Source: Numida meleagris
Lineage: Eukaryota; Chordata; Aves; Galliformes; Numididae
Direction of reading: 5' to 3'
NCBI RefSeq assembly: GCF_002078875.1
Contig: NC_034410.1
Coordinates: 104,046,915 to 104,110,914 of the forward strand
Length of the DNA stretch: 64,000 bases
In this document: piece by piece, positions 11,930 through 23,268 of the stretch
Numbering within the stretch: the first letter of the stretch is position 1
Layout: every line of letters begins with the position of its first letter
Notes under the pieces: model-generated
Database searches by the model: none
Seen by the model: the letters and a program-made list of their open reading frames with translations, nothing else
Told to the model about the DNA's origin: nothing
Made by a program: the position numbers and the translations under genes

Positions 11930-12574
11930 ATCATAGAATCATAGAATCATAGAATGAGCTAGGTTGGAAAAGACCTACAAGATCATCCAGTCCAACCATC
12001 CACCTACCACCACCAACCCCACTAAACTATGTCTCCCAACGCTATATCTAAATGTTTCTTGAACACCTCCAGGGACGGTGACTCCACCACCTCCCTGGGC
12101 AGCCCATTCCAGCACCTGACCACTCTTTCAGAAAAGTAGTATTTCCTAATGTCCAGCCTAAATCTCCCCTGGCGCAACTTGAAGCCATTCCCCCTCGTCC
12201 TGTCACTAGTTACAAGAGAGAAGAGGCTGACCCCCAGCTCACTACAACCTCCCTTCAGGTAGTTATAGAGAGCGATGAGGTCTCCCCTGAGCATCCTCTT
12301 CTCCAGACTGAACAATCCCAGATCCCTCAGCCTCTCCTCATAAGGCCTGTGCTCCAGACCCCTCACCAGCCTCGTTGCCCTCCTCTGAACACGCTCCAGG
12401 GCCTCAATGTCTTTTTTGCAGTGAGGGGCCCAAAACTGGACACAGTACTCAAGGTGGGGCCTCACTAGGGCTGAGTACAGAGGGAGAATGACTTCCCTAC
12501 TCCTACTGGCAACACTATTTCTGATACAAGCCAGGATGCCATTGGCCTTCTTGGCCACCTGGGCACACTGCTGG
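11930..12574 (-). mobile_element. CR1 LINE 3' end with three tail units, minus strand (young-looking)
   Basis: The tail is intact: three consecutive TCATAGAA units at 11931-11954 (ATTCTATG on the minus strand), then the AGGTTGGAAAAGACCT 3'-UTR block. The ORF2 C-terminus runs to the 5' truncation at GGCACACTGCTGG (about 12574). Its ORF2 portion is uninterrupted (see the separate entry), which suggests a relatively recent insertion compared with the other CR1 copies here. CR1 elements generally do not make clear target duplications and none is seen. Confidence 0.96.
12022..12558 (-). pseudogene. CR1 ORF2 C-terminal remnant (178 codons, uninterrupted)
   Basis: This open frame encodes the end of the CR1 ORF2 polyprotein, downstream of the catalytic reverse-transcriptase palm. 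Recognisable segments in order are a thumb/connection part near residues 1-45 ([31 protein letters not shown]), a middle part ([28 protein letters not shown]) and the terminal [18 protein letters not shown] block near residues 150-168. It ends at the native ORF2 stop. The endonuclease and catalytic FADD-type motif are absent because the element is 5'-truncated, so no active protein is expected. The initial Met is internal to ORF2 and is not a true start. Unlike the other CR1 copies here there is no frameshift or internal stop. It has no host-gene neighbour and no sign of its own promoter. Confidence 0.93.
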
Positions 12575-15500
12575 CAAAATAGTCAAGAAGATTTGAACAG
12601 CCACATTTTACTCACTAATCTATGTGTATACAGAGGTACTATCCTTTCTGAGGCAGAAGGAAAGGATAACAGTATCTAAATGGATAATCCTAAACCAGGT
12701 TCTACATTTTCACAGTCTGGAAAGCTGTTGTACTTTGACAGTCATGGTGCATTCCATCATATTCACATGTTCAACATTATTCTACAAGAAAAAAGATAAA
12801 ATCATAACATTTAATAGCTCCTTTATTGGTTCTTAAATTTAGGCTGATTTGTGAACAAAAGAAAACAGTCTATAATTGCTAGTATTTGGAATAACCTTTC
12901 AGGTGTTCGTCTTGTAACAGTTTATAGGTACTACTGTTCTAAAACTTATAAATGCAAAGCTTTTTTAAATGAAAGGAAGAAGAGGAAAAGAAAAAATAAA
13001 CACCAACAGCTTTGGATTTTGACTTACAATACTTTTCTTTCCTATTCTTAACTGTCATTTAGTGGGAGTTTGCATGATTTAAAAATGGTATTGGGAGCAT
13101 TTTGGTAAAACTATTTGTGTTTTTTTTTTTTCAGTGAATATCCCTCCAGAAGATAGAGAATAGCCTCTTATTTTCTCTAGACACATTTCAAACTGATGTT
13201 TGGGAATTTCCAAGCCTACAGTTTCCAAGATCCCCTCATTTTCCAGGATATTTTAAGCAGCAAGGTATTCTAGGTTTTTTTTTTTTTATGTAGAAAAATA
13301 TGCTTGATGCTCTTTGAAAGCTGTTCCCAGGTTTCAGCGTGCATACTGACATCTACCACAAGCAATGTTGCAAGAGTCATTATGTGTAATGCTTAATGAC
13401 TTTGAAAGGGAGACAATGGAAGAAGTGCAACTTTCCAGAAGTATGCCTGCATTCATCGTTCATGTAAGCCCTTAAATAGCTGCATAACACAGATTCTTTT
13501 TGCTGAAAAGTCACCACCTGCTTCATGCAGACTCTGCCATCCAGCCTTCTGGCTGTCTCTGCCTGAGGCCAGCGCTAGCATGGCACAGCTTAGATCTTCT
13601 TGATGGGATACCATGGGACAGCATCCATGTGCTTGGGAGCACTGCCTTGCTGCTTGTGCTGCCACCCCAGGCTCCCAGCTCCGTGAACACTGTGGTCCAT
13701 CCTGCCTTAGCTTCTTCCTGACTTAAATCCTACTACAATATACGAAGGCCTTAAATATGCATCATCTTATGATGCTTTAAAATACCACTGAACTACAAAT
13801 ACAGAACTCAGTGTGTGATTAGGAAAAATAAAGGGCATTAACCAAACGTGGATGTGAATGTCCAGAAGATTGCACAGACATGCACATCCAGTGGTTTTTC
13901 TCAAACCTCAGCGTAGAGCTTAAAAGTGAATTAAAAAAAAAAATCCTTATTCAAAATGCAAAAGAACTAATCTTAGGAAACATCCTAATTTCCATTGCTC
14001 CTCAAACACTCTTCTGATAGCATCATCAATGATTTTACCTATAAATTGCAAAGAATTTGTTTTCTTTCTACTTTTTCTGGATTGTTGTCTTGAGAGGCAA
14101 TGGTCATTAAAAAAGCTTAATGGTCATGTGAACAAAAAATTGTATAATTGTCCATTGGAAATCATCAAGCAGGCCAGTAAAACACTTATGAGGGAATTAG
14201 TCTTTCTCTCGTCTTTGTAAAGATAGAGACAGAAGGTGAAAGCAAAACATAACAGAAGAAATGTACAGAAACACATCAAATCAAACCAACCAACCAAATA
14301 AAATGTACATGGAAAATGGGGTAAAGATTTGATGAAATGGAAAAGGGAAGAGAATGACTCTGGACTTGTCCATAAAATCTAATGTGAGCACTAAGAGTAG
14401 ATGAGGATCATGAAGCATAGATAAATACGTATACTGATGTCCCGCTATTATGCTTACAGCTGAATTTCAAATGTACTATATGAAGTGCAATTGTTCGGTG
14501 AGCAGAAGCCTATGTGTTACATGCACCAATTTTAAAGAGTCTTTTCAAAACATAATGTGAAACTAGGTTGTTTGTTAAAACAGATTTAAGTTTTTTGAGC
14601 ATACACGTTGATGATAGGCATGACTAAAATAGCTTGTCCCATTTTTATGAAGCCTCCACAAAATTCTATTTAATTTCCTCTTTGACTATATTTACATGCA
14701 GTCTTCTTTTGTATTCTTAGACTGTGGTTTCTTGTATCTTTTCAGTCTTCCCTTCTAAAAATCAATTATGTGCTGCTTCTCAGACTGTTTTCTGATACTT
14801 TCATTTCAGCCTCCTGCTGACTTAACATGACTTTGTTGCAGCACCTCTAGATATCTTAAAATTCACTCTTTATGGAATTCCTTCTAAGTTCACTTCTGTA
14901 AAGCAGAAATGCCCATCTCCTTTTTAAACATTTAAATATTACCTTTGAGATTCATGCTGAGCTCTGAAAAGCATCACTGGATGTGCATGAGGAGACTTCA
15001 ATGGACTAAGCATGTCTATCCTAGAGTAATTCTTAGGTGCTGCTCAGATGAAGATGTCGCTCAGAAATCCTGTAGTCACGTTGCACTACTAAAATTTGGT
15101 CACTTCTGCAGGCTGTGAAACATTCTTTATGAAGCCTCGGAGTTGTTCTGTTTCCTTCAATTTTCTTGAAGATTATTAGCAAATGTTTAGTCTTCTTACT
15201 TTTGGCAAGCCAAATTTATTAGCTAAAAATGATCTGTTTTCATGTTCTTTTTGACTTTTATAATTTTGTCTGTAAATTGTTCTGCTTTGTTATTTGTTTA
15301 CTTGTTTTTCATTTTTTGTAGCAATCATGACACACTGAAGCATCTGAATTTTTTTGTTGTTAAATCTAATCTTCCCATCTGAAGCATGAAATTCTGAAAG
15401 AAGAGCTTACTTGCTATTAGTCTTCTTATTTTCCACGCTCTGCAATTTGACATCTAAAACCTCTGATATTTCTGTATCTTACCTAATGTCTGAAGTATGT

Positions 15501-16429
15501 CAGATATAACTCAAGCTTAGCAAGAATATGTTGTGAATCTTCAATGATGAAAAATACTGCATAATTTTGTATCTTTGTCCACCAATGTAAAGCTGTCAGA
15601 CATCCAGTGACATTAGAGTAGATCTGTTTTTTGTCATGGGGCTGTAAGATCCAATATTTTATGCAATAAATGCCACCTGCTTGGAAAACACTGGTCTATA
15701 TTTATTTTAAGAAACTTCAATTTCAGTTTTCTGTCACGTTGAAGACATCAAATACTTGAATTTTCTAAGCTGACCTTTTTTCCTTTAGTTTACTCTTCCA
15801 TTCTTTCTAACACTCTCTTCCACTTTCATGTTAAACCTTCTGAAAATTTTTTTTGAATTCATAGAATTCTGCTTTTCTTCACATCTCAACAAGTGGTTGA
15901 TGTGATAGCTTTCAAACAATACTATTAAAATATAGCTCAGCAGATTTTTAGTTTCATTTTGTCTTTAAAAAATAATAGGGAAAAAATTTGCTTTTTAAAA
16001 TGTTCACAATTCTTTACAAAACACTTTTTAATTTTTCTTGGGTGAATGAAATTATACATCGTAGTGCATTTGAAGACTTGTGACTAAAACATATCCCGTG
16101 GATAACAAAGATCTGTGCCTAGGTCTAAAATCTGAATTATGTGCAACAGTAAAGTTACTAACAAAATAAGGTAGATAAAAAGGAAGTTGGTTGTAATTAA
16201 TATGCAAACTCAGATGTAACTGCAATTAAATTTGCAAGCATGCATGATAGTCATACTTTATCTTTTCAAGAATGACAAATAATCACAAGTATTCAGTTGT
16301 GATATAACGGTATTTATTCTGCATGTCATTTAACTTCTGACTTATTGAAATTATTGCCATAGAAGTCTATCTTAATAGGGCATGATATTTTCATAGGCAT
16401 GCTGTTATTACATTTAGGGAGCTCATATG
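12575..16429. other. AT-rich stretch with one GC-richer block, no confident gene
   Basis: Mostly AT-rich unique sequence. A block at about 13510-13725 is clearly richer in G and C and carries overlapping frames on both strands (plus 13500-13721, minus 13453-13665). I recognise no domain or repeat family in it. A good polypyrimidine tract plus CAG sits at 13117-13134, but no matching donor defines an exon. Confidence 0.5.
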
Positions 16430-16727
16430 AGGACAGACTCTTTAGCAGGGTCTGTTGTGACAGGACAAAGGGAAATGGTTTCAAGCCAAGAGGGGGAGAT
16501 TTAGATTGGATAGAAGGAAAAAATTTTTTACTATAAGGGTGGTGAGGCATTGGAACAGAGTGCCCGGAAACGTAGTGGTTGCCTCATCCTTGAAGACATT
16601 TGAGGTCAGGTTGTATGGGGCTCTGAGCAACCTGATCTAGCTATAGACATCCTTGTTTGTTGCAGGGGAGTTGGACTGGATGGCCTTTAAGGGTCTATTC
16701 CAACTCAAATGATTCTGTGATTCTGTC
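16430..16727 (+). mobile_element. CR1 LINE 3' end, plus strand
   Basis: Same subfamily layout as the 10.8-kb copy: GGACAGACTCTTTAGCAGGG at 16431-16450, then the GGTGGTGAGGCATTGGAACAG coding block and an ORF2 stop within CTGATCTAG near 16632. The GTTGGACTGGATGGCC block follows, then two tail units GATTCTGTGATTCTGTC at 16711-16727. It is 5'-truncated with small deletions, so no frame is maintained. The CA/TG-rich tail (TGTG for TATG) shows decay. Confidence 0.92.
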
Positions 16728-18036
16728 TTGCAGTTTACATAATACCTGTGAATTTACCAGGCACTGACTAGAAACCAGAATTGCATTAGCTGCCCAGAAG
16801 CAGATCAAATCCCTAAGAGAACTTCTGCTTGTCTGACAAAAACCAAGATGTACCTTAAAAGAGTATAATGCAAAAATAATTAAAATTTCCAATTAAATGC
16901 AAAGATGTCTTAAATGTACTATAACTTGCCACTCTTTAAAGATAATTTTTAGTAATCTAACATTTAACCATAACCTAGCTAATCTGAGCTATTTGGGTCA
17001 TGATGAAAAGGGGGTTAATTGTTAATGAATATTTTAACAGTTGATCTCCACTGTGGTGGTACATATCTCTCTTCTTCTCACCTCTCTCTTTTTCTGTCTT
17101 TTTTTTTAGTCATTCTAATCTTTTCTTTATCCTTCATTTACTTACTTTTATTTTTTTTCGGAGAAATTTATTTTAACAAAAAATAGCCAGGACTATATAG
17201 ATGAATTATTCCAGCTCTTCTGTGGAGTAATTTAAACTTGTTCTGTTGACGTAAAGCTGAATCAGAAATTTTACCTAATAGGTTTATTTTTATTCTCATG
17301 GCATTAATAGTACATAACATGATATATTACTGTTTAAAAAAGAATTTAAAGGAAATATAGGAATTCTCAGTGATTAAACATATTAACTAAAGTAATAACT
17401 GTAGAAAAAATGTAGATAACAGCTGAATAGCATATGCTAATACATGACTGAACTGTGCTGTAATGTGAGAGTGTAACAGTTCCATTAGATGAAATAATAC
17501 AAAGAGAAGTGATCAAATGCTACATGGGAGCAGTTGATATAATAGAACACGTCACTAAAAAATGAATCCATGGATGTACACTGGATTCTGAAAAAGTATC
17601 TCCACAAATGCTGCCTATAGTTATTCAGTGAATCCTGAAGAGTATTTGCTACCAAGATTGATATAAACTGACTGTTAACTTAGACCTTGTTTCTACCTGC
17701 TGGTCCAAAGTCACTCAAGCAAAAAAGATTGTTATTTTGAACAGTGGCCGAATTTCTATGCAGTTTTTACTGGGCATATATAAGGCCCAACATTTTAGGT
17801 AATAGTTTAAACTACAGCTGCACAGTTATTCTTAGGAATACTTCAAAACTCTCCACTCTCACACCTCACACAATTCTACTAAGATGTTTAAGGTAGATTT
17901 AATTACTATAAATATGGTATAGTAGCAGCTTATGTGAAATTATTAGTACATTTTATTGATGTTTTCAGAGACGTTCTATAATAGGGAAGTACATAACTAG
18001 GTTTTGGGACAATAAGTAAGTAAGAAATTGAGAAAA
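16728..18036. other. AT-rich stretch, no gene seen
   Basis: Poly-T and pyrimidine-rich segments (17075-17160) and no recognisable repeat family or exon. Confidence 0.55.
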
Positions 18037-18073
18037 TATAAGGGCTGGTCTGAAAGTAATGCCTACTATTTTA
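18037..18073 (+). mobile_element. Mariner left terminal repeat, orphan
   Basis: The sequence AGGGCTGGTCTGAAAGTAAT followed by GCCTACTATTTTAT is a variant of the left end of the 61392 mariner. It is in plus orientation and ends exactly where a second mariner, in minus orientation, begins. This suggests an older copy split or truncated by the younger one. Confidence 0.8.
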
Positions 18074-18622
18074 TGTAGGTTGCTCCAAAAGTAATACCTC
18101 CTATTTATTTCCATGGAAACTACAGAAGATAGAGCACAATAACATTATTTGACAGAGCAAATTCTCAGCTACAAAACACTAATTTTCAACATCATCACCA
18201 CCATTAGGTAAGCATTTTTGTAAGTGATGAACAAGAGCCTGCATGCCCTGCTCATAGAAATCTGCAACAGAAGAGGAGATGTGCTATTACTGTCACTGTT
18301 GCTGAAATGCACCACCCATCTCCTCACTGTGCTCACATACACTGTCCAGTCACCATAAATATTCAGCAGGCACTGATGAATGTCATTGGCTGCACTTTCT
18401 TCCCCATGGAGGCAATTCAATGGGACACCCTTGCTTCGCGCGCACTTTCATGTCAGATGCCTTTCTGACAGATTGCCTCTCTGCTATCTGTCTCATGGCA
18501 ACAAGACTGCATGGAATATTGGTGGAAAGGTTTGATCTCTACTACCATACCACCAACATCCATCTCTGACATCATGGGCTGCCATAATAAAATAGGAGGC
18601 ATTACTTTCAGAGCATCCCTCA
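18074..18622 (-). mobile_element. Mariner (Galluhop/Mariner1_GG-like), internally deleted copy
   Basis: Minus-strand mariner of about 549 bp. The right end (GGTTGCTCCAAAAGTAAT near 18078-18095) lies on the left. The left end (ATAATAAAATAGGAGGCATT near 18583-18602, then the CCCTCA terminus at 18622) lies on the right, followed by TA at 18623-18624. A TA also precedes the other end (18072-18073). This fits the TA target of Tc1/mariner transposition. The full-length family is about 1.2-1.3 kb, so more than half of the transposase gene is missing. A CGCGCG cluster near 18437-18443 has escaped CpG decay. Confidence 0.9.
18169..18420 (-). pseudogene. Mariner transposase N-terminal remnant
   Basis: Inside the mariner, the minus-strand frame begins with a helix-turn-helix-like part of the transposase DNA-binding region: an EESAANDIHQCLLNIYGD segment near residues 6-24, then a STVRRWVVHFS segment near residues 30-41, which resembles the second HTH of mariner transposases. 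After about residue 50 the resemblance fades, where the internal deletion joins. The catalytic DD34D domain is absent, so no transposition activity is possible from this copy. The related stretch in the 61-kb copy (61600-61690) is also broken. Confidence 0.75.
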
Positions 18623-18689
18623 TAGCTGTGACAAAGCATGCCTTATGCTGAATCAAGGACTTTTGTCTTAACATGCTGCCTTGCTAATG

Positions 18690-19033
18690 AGGAGACTGGT
18701 GGTGCACAAGAAGTTGGAAGGAGATGCAGTCAGAATAGTTGTCCCAAAGTGGATAAGGGCCAAAGGGATAGTCTATCCCATATGGTGTCATGCTAAACAG
18801 TGTAACTGGGGAAGCTGGCCAAGGGAGCTGTTGTTGCTCAAGGGTTGGGTAGGCATCAGTCAGCCAGTCTTAACTGAGTTGTGCATCACTTTTTACTTAC
18901 TTTTTTGTTGTTGTTGTTTTTATTAAACTGTTGTTAACCCAACCCCTGTGTTCTTGCACTTTTTCCTTCATCCCACTGGGATTGAGTGAGTGAATGTTTG
19001 TGTGATGCTGAGCTACCTTCCAGATTAAATCAC
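18690..19033 (+). mobile_element. ERVL-type LTR, 5'-truncated, solo
   Basis: This segment follows the layout of a common avian ERVL LTR family in order. It has a GGTGGTGCACAAG-type block near 18709, then CCAAAGGGATAGTCTATCCC (18758-18780) and the GTGTCATGCT block where the promoter lies in better copies. A TTGTTGTTGTTT run with an ATTAAA polyadenylation signal at 18922-18927 comes next. An AACCCAACCCCTGTG block, a CATCCCACTGGGA...GAGTGAGTGA block and a decayed TTAAATCAC end close it. The 5' end is missing or too diverged, and no internal retroviral sequence follows. Family assignment is from memory of the consensus. Confidence 0.72.
18905..18919. repeat. (TTG)n short run inside LTR
   Basis: Four to five TTG units just 5' of the LTR polyadenylation signal. 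The family commonly has this feature at this place. Confidence 0.75.
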
Positions 19034-19218
19034 TTTTTAAGAAGACGAATGATGTTTTTGATTTCTGAAAGATGCTACTACCTCTCAGGACAACTACAAT
19101 TGTCTTTGTGAAGTCTCGATCCCTCTCTAGAAAAAAGTTTATTATTTACAGGTTTTTGAAGCAGCATAGTCTTCGTAAAGGCCTATATCAGCACGTATAT
19201 AAAAAAACTTCTATGTGT

Positions 19219-19973
19219 ATCACAGAATCACAGAATTGTAGATGCTGGACGGGCCCTCTAGAGATCATCGAGTCCAGTCCCCCTGCCAAAGGAGACTCCC
19301 TAGACCAGGTTGCACAGGTAGGTGTCCAGGCAGGTCTTGAACATCTGCAGAGAAGGAGACTCCACAACCTCTCTGGGCAGCCTGTTCCAGTGCTCTGTCA
19401 CCCTCACTGTGAAGAAGTTCTTACGCGCATTTGTGCAGCACTTCCTATGCTTCAGTTTGTGACCATTTCCCCATGTCCTATCACCACACATCGCTGAAAA
19501 GAGTCTGGCCTCCTCCCTTTGCCTCCCACACCTTAGATATTTATAATCATTAATCAAATCCCCTCTGAGTCTTCTTTTCTCAAGGCTGAACAGACCCAGG
19601 TCGCTCAGCCTTTCCTCATAAGAGAGGAAAGGCTGTGGCCCTCTGTTGGACTCTCTCGAGGAGATCCCTGTCTTTTTTGTATCGGGGAGCCTAGAACTGG
19701 ACACAATACTCCAGGTGAGGCCTCACCAGGGCAAAGTAGAGGGGGAGGATCACCTCCCTTGACCTGCTGGCCACACTCTTTTTAATGCACCCCAGGATGC
19801 CATTGGCCTTCTTGGCCACCAGGGCACACTGCTGGCTCATGGCCAACCTGTCATCCACCAGGTTGGATGACACCCAGGTTCCCTCTCTGCAGAGGTCCTC
19901 TCCAGCAGGTCATCCTCTAACCTGTACTGGTGCATGCAGTTATTCCCCCCTAGGTGCAAGACTCTACACTTGC
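19219..19973 (-). mobile_element. CR1 LINE 3' end, minus strand (longest copy, about 755 bp)
   Basis: The tail is ATCACAGAATCACAGAAT (19219-19236). It is followed by the 3' UTR with GACTGGACTCGATGATC on the minus strand, then ORF2 coding sequence back to a truncation near ACTCTACACTTGC (19961-19973). A stop or frameshift near 19690-19705 splits the ORF2 relic into two frames. It lies 186 bp from the ERVL LTR in a transposon-dense 2-kb interval. Confidence 0.95.
19300..19873 (-). pseudogene. CR1 ORF2 C-terminal remnant, frame broken
   Basis: Two overlapping minus-strand frames together cover the ORF2 end. The upstream part (19691-19873) contains [18 protein letters not shown] and [20 protein letters not shown] and stops after CVQF. 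The downstream part (19300-19704) contains [20 protein letters not shown] and a [18 protein letters not shown] block, then the normal ORF2 end. The loss of continuity at about 19690-19705 is a frameshift in the region equivalent to residues 45-55 of the intact 12-kb remnant. The catalytic core is missing by 5' truncation. It is not functional. Confidence 0.9.
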
Positions 19974-22288
19974 AAGCTTGTACGTATGCTTCTTCACTGC
20001 GCATGCAGTGAGATTTTCTCTAGAGGTAGTTCATGTTTTCCCATTTTGCTGCTGCATTAGAAGAAGGAAAAAGACTGTGGATGTTATAGATTGTAGCAAA
20101 ACAATGAGGAGCTACAGACATGAGTTATAAATGGCAGCGAAAGAACTTGATTGACGTTTTACCAAAACTGATATGACTCTGGGATTGAAAGCGGAGAAAA
20201 AATGCTAGCAAGAGATATCATACATTAAATTGGTTTCATTTATGTTAAATTTGTACTTATTTCAATATTTATATCTAGTCAATGCCAATTAACAACATTA
20301 ACTGGCTACCAGCACACTCTAGTAGCTGGGCTACCAAGAGTTTCTCTACTTTTTTTTCCTTATATTTTTAATATAAGCAAATGAAATCTACTCTGATTTC
20401 TGTGGATTACCAGGAAACTGAAGTTATTTGCTGAAGATGGTATTTGATTATACTAGTAGAAGGATTAGATTCTGTATGCGTAATATTTACAAGGTTTTAA
20501 TACTAATTTACTCAGCAGAGATGTGATAAAGGGATATGGTTGTTTAGAATTTTGATAATTGCAAATTACACAGCGGTTTGTTTACAGTTTAATTTTAATA
20601 GAAGTTAGTCATGTTCTTGGCTGTGTACAACTTGACTTCTGTGAGCCACCTTCTAGAAAACTTTGGATATTTCTAGGGCTTCAGTCAAGCGCTGATATTT
20701 CATGAGGGTTCCAAACTTCTGAGAGTCATGCTCAAATTATTCAGAACATATTAAATACATTATATTTTCAAAATATAATGTCTTTTTTTGTTCTAATCTT
20801 TTGGCTAAGAGAAAAAATTGCTATGTACAGCATTCCTGAATTTAGAAGCTAAAGAACTGAAAATGAAGATTCTTGACTTTCATGCCTTTTACGTGCACAG
20901 AAAGGGAAATTGAATGGTGCATATTTGGATCTGCAAAAACCTTCTAATATTTTGAGATATGACACAATATAGCATAGAAATGTCTCTTTTCTGCGGCTGC
21001 TCCCACATACCAACTGAGGTCCAAACTCTGTAATCTTTGTCTCAATCAAATTTTAAGAGATTCATCAGTCTGAAATGAGGTAGGGAGATGTCTTCTCTGA
21101 TTCATGTTAAACACATAATAAAGATCGGAAAGATTCATAATCTTTCCACTCAATTAATGCAACTGTTTGCTAATCATTAATTCAGGAAATATCTTTCCTT
21201 AAACCTGAATCACACAGTTCAATGTCTATATCAGCTATTTTTGTTATCTGTTGAACAGATGATATCAAAAGGAGTGCAGAATTTGTGAAGGCATATCAAA
21301 ATAGCTTCTATGATAGTGAGATACATCTCTAGAAGGTGTGCTTTGGCGTTCTTTAATAAACTGCCAGCATGTGCCACACTTGCAGAGAGAAGAGACCAAC
21401 AGAAGGAAGTGACTCTTGCTTTATCTAGTAAATTGGATACTAGATCAAATATTGCAACAAGGAATGTTTTGTATTTCACATATGCAACCCTGATTATCAC
21501 AAGTAGTTTTAGAATCAGTATTGGATGTTCCAGTGTCTCAAAGACAAAAGGATAACACTAAAACTCACATATGAATTTAAAGATATTTTAAATAATGGAA
21601 ATTTAAACCATAAATCTAAATTAATCTGTCACATTGGCCAAACTGAGAGAATATATTCTAAATTCAAACCTGCAGTATTTGAGGGTTGTTTTTTTTTTTT
21701 CTTTTTTAAAACATTCTGCATTCTCATTGTATCTAAGATAGTGAAGACAAGCCAAGAAATACTTCTGTCTCAGGCATGTCAAGGGCTATTGCTCATTAGC
21801 CATCTGTGCCTGGAATTAGCTTTCAGAATAAAGGGGTAATTTCTGTGGAGTTATAGCCACATCTACCATGTGTTTGTCTGTCTGTGATAATCTTTACTTT
21901 ATTCTCTGCAAGTCTTTATCTAAAGCTGGTTTTCAGCAGGGTCCTTAATTTGAATGACTATTAGGGATTTGATCATTATATGGTGAATCTTTGCCTCTTA
22001 GATGTGAATGTTTTTTAAAAAGGGCTCCCAATTTCAACAGGTAGTCTACTGCAGAATAGCATTTATAAAAAACACATTCTCCAGCTATGTTACACTAGGT
22101 TCAATACATTTTTCATACTAGAAGTGCCTTTAAAAATCAACAGTTTTGATCTTTTGGAAACTGGGTGAGGTGGATAAGGTATACATTCAAAAAGAACATC
22201 TTCAAAAGATACATCAAAAGAATTATCCTTTTTCTTTAGCAGAATGTCCATGCATCACAAGTATGAACAAGTAGTTCAACCACTTATT
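19974..22288. other. AT-rich stretch, no gene seen
   Basis: No recognisable repeat family or RNA gene. The 60-100-codon frames near 21231-21839 on both strands overlap each other and have no motif. Confidence 0.55.
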
Positions 22289-22601
22289 ATTGTATGGGAA
22301 CTGCTGAGTCACGGCCTGAACCACTCATTGAGCACCTGGAGGAGAGACCCAGTCAGCCCTGGAAGCACAGGGCTGGAGGCAATTCACCTGTGTGACTGGA
22401 AGCCAGGCTCCAGCCTTCTTAGGCCTTGTTTAAGGGCTGACTGCCACTGAGGAAGGATCTCTTTCTAGAGATCCCTCCTTAGTGGAAGCTTTTTCCTGCA
22501 AACCCAGAATCTTCTGATGTGGGTGAGTGATCCACTTCCTTTCCTTTGTAGCACCTTTCTATCGTGCCAGTCCTTCTACCTCTTTTGTAACACCTTTTCC
22601 A
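22289..22601. repeat. GC-richer block, possible old LTR, family not recognised
   Basis: This block is distinctly richer in G and C than its flanks. It has a GGGCTGGAGGCAATTCACC stretch and a palindromic-looking AGGATCTCTTTCTAGAGATCC near 22455-22475. Such texture is typical of old avian LTRs, but I cannot name a family and see no terminal TG/CA with target duplication. A 68-codon frame at 22244-22450 has no known domain. It could instead be a non-coding exon or unique sequence. Confidence 0.3.
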
Positions 22602-22984
22602 TCCTGTTGATCTTTCCTATTGCTACAATTATGAATAACAGCCATTTTAACGGGCATGTATTTGATTAGCTAGCTATTCTAAATCTCATTTGCTTCTATA
22701 TTTGCCACTTATAAACATTCATTGAATAGATTTGCCAAATAACTTTCTATCCGCAGGTTACATAAACTTCATTCCAATTGTTTTTTTTCTACTGCTGGAA
22801 AGCTTAAGACCACTCTGCAGTGGTCTAATTCTGCTGTAAGTCAAGGTAATGAATGCATTTCAATTTGCAAATTCCAGAGTATAATCCTCCATAACTGGGT
22901 TCCTGGCTCTCACCTGACAGCTTCTCCTCAATTTGCAGACTGAAAACTTCTAGATGTTAGAATGAAATTCTAAGTTTTCATGGC
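22602..22984. other. AT-rich spacer, no gene seen
   Basis: No feature beyond chance splice-like words (for example a CAG/GTGAGA donor on the minus strand near 22912). Confidence 0.5.
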
Positions 22985-23133
22985 ACTGAGCCTGGTGGAA
23001 TTTAAGAAGCTTTTGGACAGTACTTTCATAAACATGGTTTGAGGTTTGGGTGGTTCTGTGCGGAGGCAGGAGATGGATTTGATGATCCTGTTGAGTCCTT
23101 TTCAACTCAGGATATTCTATGATACTACGATGA
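22985..23133 (+). mobile_element. CR1 LINE 3' end, short, plus strand
   Basis: About 150 bp: the end of ORF2 (GGTGGAATTTAAGAAGCTTTT, near 22994) and the 3' UTR with GGATTTGATGATCCTGTTGAG and TTTTCAACTCAGGATATTCT. It closes with a degraded tail ATTCTATGATACTACGAT at 23114-23131. It is heavily 5'-truncated and faces the minus-strand CR1 at 23269, tail to tail at 135 bp. Confidence 0.87.
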
Positions 23134-23268
23134 ATATCAGTATTAGACAATTGTAGTAAATGCATGCGCACTTAGAATTTTTTTAGCTAATACTGACTGC
23201 TGTGAATTTCAGAATCACAGTGGATCAGTTATTACCATTTTAGAAATGTAAGCAGGCTTTAAAATGGG

